DNA from: Pelagibacteraceae bacterium TMED65
GTDB lineage: Bacteria; Pseudomonadota; Alphaproteobacteria; TMED127
Assembly (NCBI GenBank): GCA_002167215.1
Contig: NHDS01000009.1
Coordinates: 1-15,772 of the forward strand
DNA length: 15,772 nt
Direction: 5' to 3'
In this document: positions 1 to 6,686 of the stretch, one piece after another
Layout of the letters: each line of letters begins with the position of its first letter
Position numbering within the stretch: position 1 is the stretch's first letter
Translations under genes and position numbers: made by a program
The notes under the pieces: generated by a model
What the model saw: the letters and a program-made list of their open reading frames with translations, nothing else
Databases searched by the model: none
Told to the model about the DNA's origin: nothing

Positions 1-10
1 CTGACCCAAG

Positions 11-120
11 GCCCGAGGGCCTAGGTCCAAGCAAATAGGTCCGTGGTCCACGGACCTTGAGCCGCGGATCGTGGACAGCATCTCGAGGCTCAAGCTTCGT
101 GGCTCTCGCCTCGTGGACGC
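11..120. repeat. GC-rich palindromic segment at window edge
   Basis: No gene is visible in the first 240 bases. The first 120 bases hold several short inverted repeats. Bases 11-20 are GCCC-GA-GGGC. Bases 38-56 form a perfect 9-bp inverted repeat (GGTCCGTGG / CCACGGACC around one base). CGAGGC at 84-89 pairs with GCCTCG at 108-113. The word TCGTGG also recurs at about 69, 97 and 112. The segment is richer in G and C than the DNA that follows. It could be the 3' processing or termination region of a gene outside the window, or a dispersed palindromic repeat; the sequence does not decide between these. Confidence 0.5.
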
Positions 121-171
121 CGGACCGGGGTTGTTCATTAGATCAATTTCAATCGCTTCAGAATATGCTAA

Positions 172-219
172 ATTTAAACGCCTAACGCACGGTTGGTCGT
201 GATTGCTCGCCGTTTAAAT
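172..219. repeat. Inverted repeat upstream of the ureohydrolase gene
   Basis: ATTTAAACG at 172-180 is the exact reverse complement of CGTTTAAAT at 211-219, with 30 bases between the arms. It ends 21 bases before the start codon at 241, just upstream of the ribosome binding site. It could be an operator for a local regulator or a stem in the 5' leader. No convincing -35/-10 pair could be assigned next to it. Confidence 0.45.
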
Positions 220-240
220 GCCTACAAGGAGAAAAAGTTC

Positions 241-1200
241 ATGACATCCGATCTCACAGCTCCTCCCAAACGGGAATTCCAGAGCTTCCACGATTTTCCA
301 ATTGTTACTGATCTGGACAACCTGGACGCCGACATTGCGATACTAGGGATCCCCTTTGGCGATCCTTATTCGATGGGTGAAGCGAGTAATGATCAGTCGA
401 ATGCCCCAACGCATATTCGGCGGTATTGCGAGCGCGCCCTTCGTGGGCTTGATCGTTATGATTTCGATATTGGCGGTACCCTACTTAACGGGCGCGACAT
501 TAAAGTTGTCGATTGTGGAGACGTCGTTGCCGAAGCCAAGGACGTAGCGGGCAACCATGACCGGTCAGAACAGGCGGTGCGCAAAATCCTCGCCTCCGGT
601 GCATTGCCCATTATCCTCGGTGGAGATCACGCTATTCCCATTCCGGTTTTCCGGGCATTCGAAGGACGCGGGCCGATCACATTGATTCAGATCGACGCCC
701 ATGTCGACTGGCGGGACGTTTTCCATGGCGTGAGCTACGGATTGTCAAGTGTCATCCGAAGGGCATCCGAAATGGAGCACATTGAAGATATTTACCAAAT
801 CGGATTGCGTTCCGCGGGCAGCGGACGCCCGGAGGAAGTTGAAGCCGCGCTGGCGTACGGGTCAAATCTGATCTCCGACATGGAGTTGCAGGAACTTGGA
901 ATGAACGCTATTTTAGATCGCATTCCAGATGGCGGAGATTACTATCTGACAATCGATGCCGACGGCGTCGATCCCGCAATCATGCCGGCGGTCGCGGGTC
1001 CAGCCCCTGGCGGTGTCAATTATTCCCAAATGCGGACCCTAATTCAGGGCTTGGTCAAAAAAGGTAATGTCGTCGGCATGGATATCGTCGAGATTACCCC
1101 CAGTCGCGATGTGAATGGGATCACCGCAATTACCGCCGGAAGGTTTATTTGCAACCTGATCGGTACGGCTGTCAGGGCTGGATATTTCGACGAGAAATAG
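241..1200 (+). CDS. Arginase/agmatinase-family ureohydrolase
   Basis: A 319-residue protein of the Mn-dependent ureohydrolase family, which hydrolyses guanidino or amidine compounds to urea (or an analogue) plus an amine; cytoplasmic. The binuclear metal site looks complete: GGDH (His130), DAHVD (Asp152, His154, Asp156) and DADGVDP (Asp239, Asp241, Asp244), with the conserved acidic residue of VEITP at Glu284. Length fits agmatinase, guanidinobutyrase and proclavaminate amidinohydrolase, and the sequence does not separate these. An in-frame start exists at 193, but ATG 241 is chosen because AAGGAG at 226-231 sits nine bases upstream and family homology starts after it. It lies 71 bases upstream of an MmgE/PrpD gene on the same strand and is probably co-transcribed with it. 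The substrate is unknown; agmatine is only one option. Confidence 0.9.
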   Translation: MTSDLTAPPKREFQSFHDFPIVTDLDNLDADIAILGIPFGDPYSMGEASNDQSNAPTHIRRYCERALRGLDRYDFDIGGTLLNGRDIKVVDCGDVVAEAKDVAGNHDRSEQAVRKILASGALPIILGGDHAIPIPVFRAFEGRGPITLIQIDAHVDWRDVFHGVSYGLSSVIRRASEMEHIEDIYQIGLRSAGSGRPEEVEAALAYGSNLISDMELQELGMNAILDRIPDGGDYYLTIDADGVDPAIMPAVAGPAPGGVNYSQMRTLIQGLVKKGNVVGMDIVEITPSRDVNGITAITAGRFICNLIGTAVRAGYFDEK

Positions 1201-1221
1201 CAGGCAACATTCATTGGACCG

Positions 1222-1245
1222 GCCTCACACTCACTGGTGTGAGGC
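1222..1245 (+). repeat. Perfect intergenic hairpin
   Basis: GCCTCACAC (1222-1230) and GTGTGAGGC (1237-1245) form a 9-bp stem with a 6-base loop between the ureohydrolase stop and the next start. No T-run follows, so it does not look like a classical intrinsic terminator. It may stabilise the upstream mRNA, attenuate read-through or act as an operator. Confidence 0.5.
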
Positions 1246-1271
1246 ATTGGAAACATAGTGAGAGAACCGTT

Positions 1272-2639
1272 TTGAAAACAACTAGGCACGCGATACCTAG
1301 TCTTGCAGATTCCTTGGTGTCTCTGCGGCTTGAGGACATCCCGCACGATGTCCTGAACCAGGCAAAACGTTGCCTGATCGATGTTTGTGGTGTAACATTG
1401 GCAGGATCGAATACAGAATCTGCAAGATTGCTTTTGCAGACAGCGGTTGCGACTTACGGGGAGGGCAATTGCGACATCCTGGGGACGCCGCACAGGCTGA
1501 ATGCGCCTGGAGCTGCGTTTGCAAATGGATCGGCTGCTCACGCTCTTGATTTTGATGATAATTGCTATGCCGGTATTGTGCATGGGTCAGCCGTTGTTTT
1601 CCCGGCTGTCCTGGCCATGGCCCAAAAGCACGGTGCAAGCGGGGCCGATCTTCTGCTTGGATTCATTGCAGGATTAGAGGTCGAATTTGCGGTCGCGAAA
1701 GCGCTGTCTAATTCAATCTATGATAAGGGCTGGTGGACCACCTCTGCCTTAGGGGCCATCGGCAGTGCAGCAGGCGTCGCCAAAGTCTCCTGCCTGGAAC
1801 GCGAGAAAACGACTCATGCGCTTGCTCTCGCCACCGCTGGTGCTGGTGCCATAAGAGCCGTACGCGGTACTGCTGCGAAGCACTACTATTGTGGCAGAGC
1901 TTCCGAAAGCGGTGTCACCGCTGTTATTGCGGCGATACAGGGCGCAACCGGGCCAGCGAACGCATTCGAAGATCAGTCGGGTATTGCGCAGGTACTTAAC
2001 GGGGGGACCTTCGACCCCGGAGAAATCGAGAAGCTGGGAGTGGAATTTAGCATTTCCGCTCCAGGTGTCGATTTGAAGAAGTATCCAGTTTGCTACGCCA
2101 GCCACGCTTCAGCCGATGCAGTCAAAGATATTATGGATGCGGAGGGACTCAGCGCCAATGATGTGATCGCTGTTACCTGTACAGTGCCGCCGGTTGTGAC
2201 CTCCAATCTGACTTATCCAAACCCGCAAACCGCCACTGAAGCGCAATTCAGTTTGCACTTCGCTATTGCAGCAATCATTGAGTACGGCGATATCAAACTT
2301 GAGCATTTGACAACCGAGATGTTGTCGAGTGCACCAATCAAGCGACTCTTGCCGAAAATTGACGTGAAGGTTGGCGATATCCCAGAGTCATACAGGACCT
2401 CATGCTTGATCTGTCCAGAATGGGGCTATGTCGAATTGACGACTCAGGCGGGAGATCGCAAACGCAGTTTCGTTGGCTCGCCTTTAGGCTCGGCTTTGAG
2501 GCCTATGTCTGACGAAGTGCTAAAGACGAAATTTAATGCTTGCGCCGAATACGGCAATGTAAACGGCTTAGCTTCTGCACTCTATGATAAAATTCTGAAC
2601 GTCGAATTGTTGACGAATACCCGGGAATTATTTTCCTAG
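1272..2639 (+). CDS. MmgE/PrpD family protein (copy 1)
   Basis: A 455-residue protein of the MmgE/PrpD family, which includes 2-methylcitrate dehydratase, cis-aconitate decarboxylase and iminodisuccinate epimerase; many members have no known substrate. The hallmark stretch AHALDFDDN followed by a His-containing segment (VHGSAVVFPAVLAMA) is present, as is the helical-domain GTAAKHYYCGRASESG segment. The C-terminal domain starts near KKYPVCYASHASADAV, matching the family K-x-P-x-C-x3-H pattern. The open frame extends back to 1149, inside the ureohydrolase gene, but that part is not family-like. TTG 1272, preceded by GAGAGAA, is taken as the start; it is a weak assignment. It is a distant paralogue of the gene at 9847-11211. 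Co-occurrence with a ureohydrolase suggests a role in processing a carboxylated amine degradation product. Confidence 0.85.
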   Translation: MKTTRHAIPSLADSLVSLRLEDIPHDVLNQAKRCLIDVCGVTLAGSNTESARLLLQTAVATYGEGNCDILGTPHRLNAPGAAFANGSAAHALDFDDNCYAGIVHGSAVVFPAVLAMAQKHGASGADLLLGFIAGLEVEFAVAKALSNSIYDKGWWTTSALGAIGSAAGVAKVSCLEREKTTHALALATAGAGAIRAVRGTAAKHYYCGRASESGVTAVIAAIQGATGPANAFEDQSGIAQVLNGGTFDPGEIEKLGVEFSISAPGVDLKKYPVCYASHASADAVKDIMDAEGLSANDVIAVTCTVPPVVTSNLTYPNPQTATEAQFSLHFAIAAIIEYGDIKLEHLTTEMLSSAPIKRLLPKIDVKVGDIPESYRTSCLICPEWGYVELTTQAGDRKRSFVGSPLGSALRPMSDEVLKTKFNACAEYGNVNGLASALYDKILNVELLTNTRELFS

Positions 2640-2900
2640 TTCCGAGACGCCGGTGCTCCAGGCCAATGGCAGTTCGCTTACACAGATAAGTTGATGAATA
2701 GAGCGCGAGGTGCTCAACAGTGCTTCGTCTTCCCCCGCAACCAAAAATTATTACCCGCGCACTTTCTAGGCACAGTCTCGCAGGGCCGAAAAATTTACGG
2801 TAAAATAATACCCCATTAATGGAAGTGCCCAGATTATAGCAAAAGGCAACCTTCTAATCGGTCTAGAGACACGCTTTGGAGCTGACTGGCAACGTCAACG
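2640..2900. other. Intergenic region without recognisable gene
   Basis: AT-rich in its second half. No reading frame with family resemblance, no clear terminator after the MmgE/PrpD stop and no convincing promoter were found. Confidence 0.5.
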
Positions 2901-3182
2901 ATGCGGTGTCGGGGCGCCGCGTGTCAGCGTCCTGCCAACAGGAAGAATGGCCGTTGCCGGCTGCAAAGCGGGGTCAGTACTAGTGCAAAGACCGAAGAGG
3001 GGCGAGCGCAGATCTTGGCAGCGAATCTTCGGAATGGGAAGTTCAACAAGGACGAGCTTGAAGAGCGTAGGGAGAATGTTGCCAGGGGACAGGAGATACG
3101 TAAGGAGCTTCGCCAGATGGAGCGCGAATTGATTGCTGGTGGCCCGCTCAACAAGCATTGGCGGGACAGTTTCCTGTCATAG
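2901..3182 (+). CDS. Small HGGxSTG-type protein, possibly decaying
   Basis: A 93-residue basic protein. The N-terminal part has spaced cysteines (MRCRGAACQRPA, then NGRCRL) followed by QSGVSTSAKTEEGRA. This resembles the signature of HGGxSTG domain proteins (typically a NGRCRLHGGxSTGPKT pattern followed by a basic/acidic helix ending near a WRD motif). Here HGG reads QSG and the GP of STGP reads SA, so the signature is degraded. The rest (KDELEERRENVARGQEIRK, ending NKHWRDSFLS) fits the same family and is probably helical. The function of the family is unknown. No ribosome binding site precedes ATG 2901, and it sits at the head of a region of gene debris, so it may itself be a pseudogene. Confidence 0.5.
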   Translation: MRCRGAACQRPANRKNGRCRLQSGVSTSAKTEEGRAQILAANLRNGKFNKDELEERRENVARGQEIRKELRQMERELIAGGPLNKHWRDSFLS

Positions 3183-3536
3183 GCGCTTGATTTTAATGTA
3201 GGTAAAGCGGTCTTGTTTAGTCTCCAGAAGGAAGCTGGGGCACTCACGCCTGATTTTGGCTATCACGCGTGAGCGGGTATCTTTGTTAGTGATGCTACCA
3301 TGATGCGAGGTAAAACTCAGGGTGCCGACACAGTGTTAGTCGGTGGTGAGGTAATTCTATAAGGTGGACGCTCTACCCAGATTGATGAAGTGGCTGTCAT
3401 GACTGAGCTCGCGGAAAAACTCGCTGGTCCGCGCACTGAAGACGAAGAGCGCCGACGTAAAATGGCCTAACGAACAATTACTTATTCTGAAAAGTTCCTT
3501 CAGGGCTGGCTCGATGATGAACCGATGAAACCTTAA
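3183..3536 (+). pseudogene. C-terminal remnant of an ATZ/TRZ-type amidohydrolase
   Basis: One continuous frame gives recognisable C-terminal amidohydrolase sequence: VGKAVLFSLQKE near 3198-3233 (compare the family GKxADLVLFDL), then GADTVLVGGEVIL at 3321-3359, GGRSTQIDEVAVMTELAEKL after it, EDEERRRKMA, and finally EKFLQGWLDDEP. The frame is broken by TGA 3270, TAA 3360 and TAA 3468, and ends at TAA 3534. The catalytic barrel is absent altogether. No gene could be made from this. It is not derived from the intact amidohydrolase at 3933-5315, which is on the other strand and has a different C-terminus. The family call rests on short conserved stretches and is moderate. Confidence 0.55.
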
Positions 3537-3569
3537 GAGTATAGGGCTTCCCAAGTTTAAGTTTCCGCT

Positions 3570-3930
3570 GTCGTAAAATAAAAAAAGGAGCAGGCGTTTG
3601 CGCAAGAATTACATGGAGAAAATCTCCAAGTGGACCGTGCTCATTGGGCCAGGAAATTGTGTTGAGTTAACGGGCCATAAACAAATGCGGGCACCACTTT
3701 GTAACGGAGTGGCTTGCAGTTCGAGGTAGTGATGCCGCTAATCCCAAGCGGCTGATTATCGTCTAAATCTGCGATAACCCGCTGAAGAATAGTCTAAATT
3801 TCGTGATCCGGGTCGCCGGCTGATGCTGAGTTACTGGTGGCTTGTTGGAACTCCGTCGAGGTAGCCGAATAATTGGTCAGACTGGCGTTAATTTCCGTCA
3901 ATACACCATCATTCTCTTTCTTTTCCAATT
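3570..3930 (-). pseudogene. C-terminal remnant of an M20-family peptidase/deacetylase
   Basis: Read on the minus strand, one frame gives GDPDHEI, stop (TAG at 3794-3796), TILQRVIADLDDNQP, then a segment ending in VVPAFVYGPLTQHNFLA, with a TGA at 3641-3643. Shifting frame just there restores NEHGPLGDFLHVILA. The order matches the C-terminal half of M20 peptidases (ArgE/DapE type): a PDH stretch, a helix, a metal-ligand region before GVPAxVYGP, then DEHV and FLHV. The N-terminal catalytic domain and dimerisation domain are missing. It lies directly downstream of the amidohydrolase on the same strand, so it was probably the third gene of that operon. Non-functional with reasonable certainty. Confidence 0.6.
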
Positions 3931-3932
3931 GT

Positions 3933-5315
3933 TCAAATTTGCATGCTGGCAGGCAATTTGATGTCGGGTGAAATCTCTCCCAACCGACGCCAGGCTGCGT
4001 GGGTTGCTTCTTGCGCTTCCCCTATAACATCCGCCTCGTTCATGCAGAGTACTTTGCCATCTTTCATCAGAAATCGTCCTTCGACAGCGACCGCTGAGAC
4101 GATACCTGGGTGTCCGTAGTGAACGATATTCGCGATTGGATTAATTACCGGTGTCAAGCTTGGGCTGGTCATATCAAGAACAGTGATATCGGCCAGTTTG
4201 CCTGGGGCAAGCGTACCGAGGTGGTGTGATCTTTTTAGCGCTTTGGCTCCATTTATCGTTGCCGCATGCAGCGCGTGAAGAGGTGCAGGGTCGACGCCAC
4301 CACCGCCCGCGCCCCGATGGACGATGGAGCCGATCCTCATAGCTTCGAACATATCCTCGGTCATGTTGTCCGTACCTAGGGCGATATTGACCCCGGCATC
4401 GATGATATCTCTGGCCAGCGCTTTGTGAGGGCCGCGTCTCGAACTGTTGGCAGGGCAATGCGCCATATGCACACCACGACTGGCTAGCAATTGCACATCG
4501 TTGGGAGTGCAGAATGTCCAGTGCGCCGCAACCACGTCATCCCCCAGCCATCCGTTTGCATCCAGATATTCAGCAGAGGTCATGCCGTGTGCTTCTTTGA
4601 CCTGTTCCAGCTCTTTAGGGCTCTGCGAAAGATGCACGGTGCGTGTCAGACCGTGTTTTTTAGCGAGGTCATTCAACTCAGCAAGCATCCATGGTGAGCA
4701 CACATCAGGTGCGTGTGCAGATATTTGGCATTGCACACGTCCATCATTGGTATCGTGGAAGCGGTTTATCATTTCGACGGTGCGGTCCAGAAATTCCTGC
4801 CCAAAGCCCTTATCAAATTCGTAGATGCCGTCTCGGATCTTAAGTGTCAAAGCATCTGCGGCGTTTTCACCGAAATACAAACGAAGACCGCTATCGATCA
4901 TTCCGTCCGCGTAGCCGGGTATAAAACGAAAAGGCTCTACAAGCGTTGTCGAGCCAGACCGGATTGCTTCTAAACAACCCAATCGGGCGAGAGCGCGTCG
5001 TTCATTATCCGTCATCGCAAAGCTGATGGGCGTCATGTACCCAAAGATGGCATCACCTGACATGTCCTCTACAGTGCCCCGCAACACGAGTAGAACAGTG
5101 TGAGTGTGGGAGTTGATAAACCCGGGCAAAACAGCTTTGCCGCGTCCGTCAATCTTCTCTAAATTTGGAAATCGAGCCTCGACCTGATCGCTCGGACCTA
5201 TTTCAGATATAATCCCTTGCTCTACGGCGATAGCGGCATCTTCGAGGACTACGTCGCTGTCTTCGAGTGAGATTACTGATGTGTCAGTGATTATCCAGTC
5301 TGAGGTTTTAGCCAT
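3933..5315 (-). CDS. Amidohydrolase, ATZ/TRZ (TrzA/SsnA-like) superfamily
   Basis: A 460-residue metal-dependent hydrolase, probably a deaminase or chlorohydrolase-type enzyme acting on an aminated heterocycle or amidine. The N-terminal beta domain is followed by PGFINSHTHT (His70, His72), SAHAPDVCS (His201), HLSQSPKELE (His228), AAHWTF (His265) and ALGTDNM (Asp316), so the mononuclear metal site appears complete. The residue three after His228 is Gln231, where many relatives (for example S-adenosylhomocysteine deaminases) have a catalytic Glu. The family C-terminal segment GKLADITVLDM and an EGRFLMKDGKV strand close the beta domain. The frame extends back to 5447, but ATG 5315 is chosen: an AACGGAGAAC site lies upstream and homology starts there. 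A decayed transporter gene ends 26 bases upstream and an M20 remnant lies just downstream, suggesting a former uptake-and-hydrolysis operon. Confidence 0.88.
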   Translation of the reverse strand: MAKTSDWIITDTSVISLEDSDVVLEDAAIAVEQGIISEIGPSDQVEARFPNLEKIDGRGKAVLPGFINSHTHTVLLVLRGTVEDMSGDAIFGYMTPISFAMTDNERRALARLGCLEAIRSGSTTLVEPFRFIPGYADGMIDSGLRLYFGENAADALTLKIRDGIYEFDKGFGQEFLDRTVEMINRFHDTNDGRVQCQISAHAPDVCSPWMLAELNDLAKKHGLTRTVHLSQSPKELEQVKEAHGMTSAEYLDANGWLGDDVVAAHWTFCTPNDVQLLASRGVHMAHCPANSSRRGPHKALARDIIDAGVNIALGTDNMTEDMFEAMRIGSIVHRGAGGGGVDPAPLHALHAATINGAKALKRSHHLGTLAPGKLADITVLDMTSPSLTPVINPIANIVHYGHPGIVSAVAVEGRFLMKDGKVLCMNEADVIGEAQEATHAAWRRLGEISPDIKLPASMQI

Positions 5316-5341
5316 CGTCAGTTGTTCTCCGTTCCTATGAT

Positions 5342-6532
5342 TTACAGGTTCTCGGGTTCCACAGGCGTTTCCTTTCCACAAAACCCATACAAAGATGAAA
5401 AGGCAGATAGGGCACCAAAGCCAACAACAAACCAGATTACTGAGCATACCGGTTCAGATAGAATCAAACTCAGGGCCTGCGTGGTTGCGGTGGCAATATT
5501 CCACTGTGCAAATCCCATGATGCCAGCTTTGCTCCCAGCTAACTCGAGGCGGGCAACGAATGCCAACAAAAATAATTTCGGTTGGCTCTTTTCCTGTCCC
5601 AAGAAGACAAAAGTAAATGGCAAGACCACCTTAGCGTGGCGGAGTAACCATACAGGTTCCAAATCACAACAAATGCGTTAAGCGCCAATGTAAATCTAAT
5701 GCCAACGCGAATTAAGCGCTTAACATCCTAGGTCGAGGTGAATCCGGACGTCATCAAATTTTCTATTATGTAGCAGTCTAATATGTAACCAATTGCAAGA
5801 AACGGATAGTAGGAACCATATGATGTGGTCGGTTACTCCAACACTTCGGCTGATAATAACGGCAATCAAGTTAACATGGGATACCAGCCTTAAAGTTCGC
5901 AGGCGCCATGTAAGGCATGACCAACTAGAGCCTTAGAGTGCACCAGCGTCGCGCCATCAACCACCGTCTGCAAAGTTCCCCGAGCCAACTGTTCATGGCG
6001 CTTTTCAGGCCAGCACAAATAACAAAACAATAAGGCCACCAGGCTCGAAGGCAGAAATCACCCAGGCACTCACCTGCCAGCCAAACCAAAAATCAAGATA
6101 TCCGCCAATGGCTGATGCTGCGGCCGCAATCAAAGGTTTTATCTTCGTCACGAACCCAATTACATGCGCAGCCCTATAAAGACTGAACAAATCGGAGGCG
6201 ATGGGGTGTGCTAACGTTTACATGGCATAGCTGCCACTTGCTTATAATGCTCGGCCAATGACCAGAGCTTCAATCCCATGATTCTATCTACAGTAGAGTG
6301 GTTCGACGATGTATACCGCGATTCCCATCGGGATAACTCAATGTCGGCCAAACCGATTTGATACTGGGCCATATCCCAGTCTCACAAATGCAAACGTTGC
6401 CATGTAAATGCCTAACGTAAGTTGTGAGGTGCCAGCGCTCGCACCTGGATCCTCTGTTAGCCGAGGAAGCTTAGTCAAGAACATGTGAAAGGCAGATGGA
6501 TTGGTCACGTTGAGACCAATCCGTAGAGACAT
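5342..6532 (-). pseudogene. Decayed Bcr/CflA-like MFS transporter
   Basis: Minus-strand pieces in order reconstruct a 12-helix MFS protein of the Bcr/CflA drug-efflux type. They are an N-terminal part (GTSQLTLGIYMATFAF, YGPVSNRFGRH), IEALVIGRAL at about 6245-6274, ALYRAAHVIGF-like sequence then GGYLDFWFGW, a loop RGTLQTVVDGATLV near 5900-5990, VKRLIRVGI near 5700-5730, and the C-terminal AGIMGFAQWNIATATTQA. The first pieces share one frame, interrupted by stops at 6338-6340 (TGA), a TAG about 65 bases on, 6242-6244 (TAA, where homologues often have Gln) and another TAA before 6200. Frame changes occur near 6005 and 5660. The gene ends at TAA 5342-5344, 26 bases before the amidohydrolase start. 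It spans the whole length of a normal transporter, so it decayed by point changes rather than by deletion. Substrate unknown. Confidence 0.72.
5677..5724. repeat. Inverted repeat inside the MFS pseudogene
   Basis: GTTAAGCGC (5677-5685) pairs with GCGCTTAAC (5716-5724); the right arm also lies in a 12-base palindrome TTAAGCGCTTAA (5712-5723). It falls within former coding sequence, so it is probably incidental. Confidence 0.3.
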
Positions 6533-6630
6533 TAAATATCTGTAAAAAAATGACTTTTTTATTTTCTGGTCGAATATTGAGACGTTACGTACTTCCTTTC
6601 AACGGTAGTGACTGGTATCCTTGGGTGCTA

Positions 6631-6659
6631 TTGAAATCATACATTTTCGCATTTTTACT
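6631..6659 (+). promoter_or_regulatory. Possible sigma-70-type promoter for the RidA pair
   Basis: TTGAAA (6631-6636), a 17-base spacer and TTTACT (6654-6659) lie in an AT-rich gap 27 bases before the start codon at 6687. The -35 is close to consensus; the -10 matches four of six positions. This is only a candidate. The gap 6533-6686 holds no gene. Confidence 0.3.
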
Positions 6660-6686
6660 AGTCCTAAATTATCGAAGGATAAAACT

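Noticed and set aside
1044..1638. Two minus-strand open frames across the ureohydrolase and MmgE/PrpD junction
   Set aside because: Antisense to two conserved genes, with compositions typical of shadow frames.
5342..6532. Stop-codon recoding in the transporter frame
   Set aside because: All three stop codons interrupt it, frameshifts also occur, and neighbouring intact genes use stops normally, so decay is the simpler reading.
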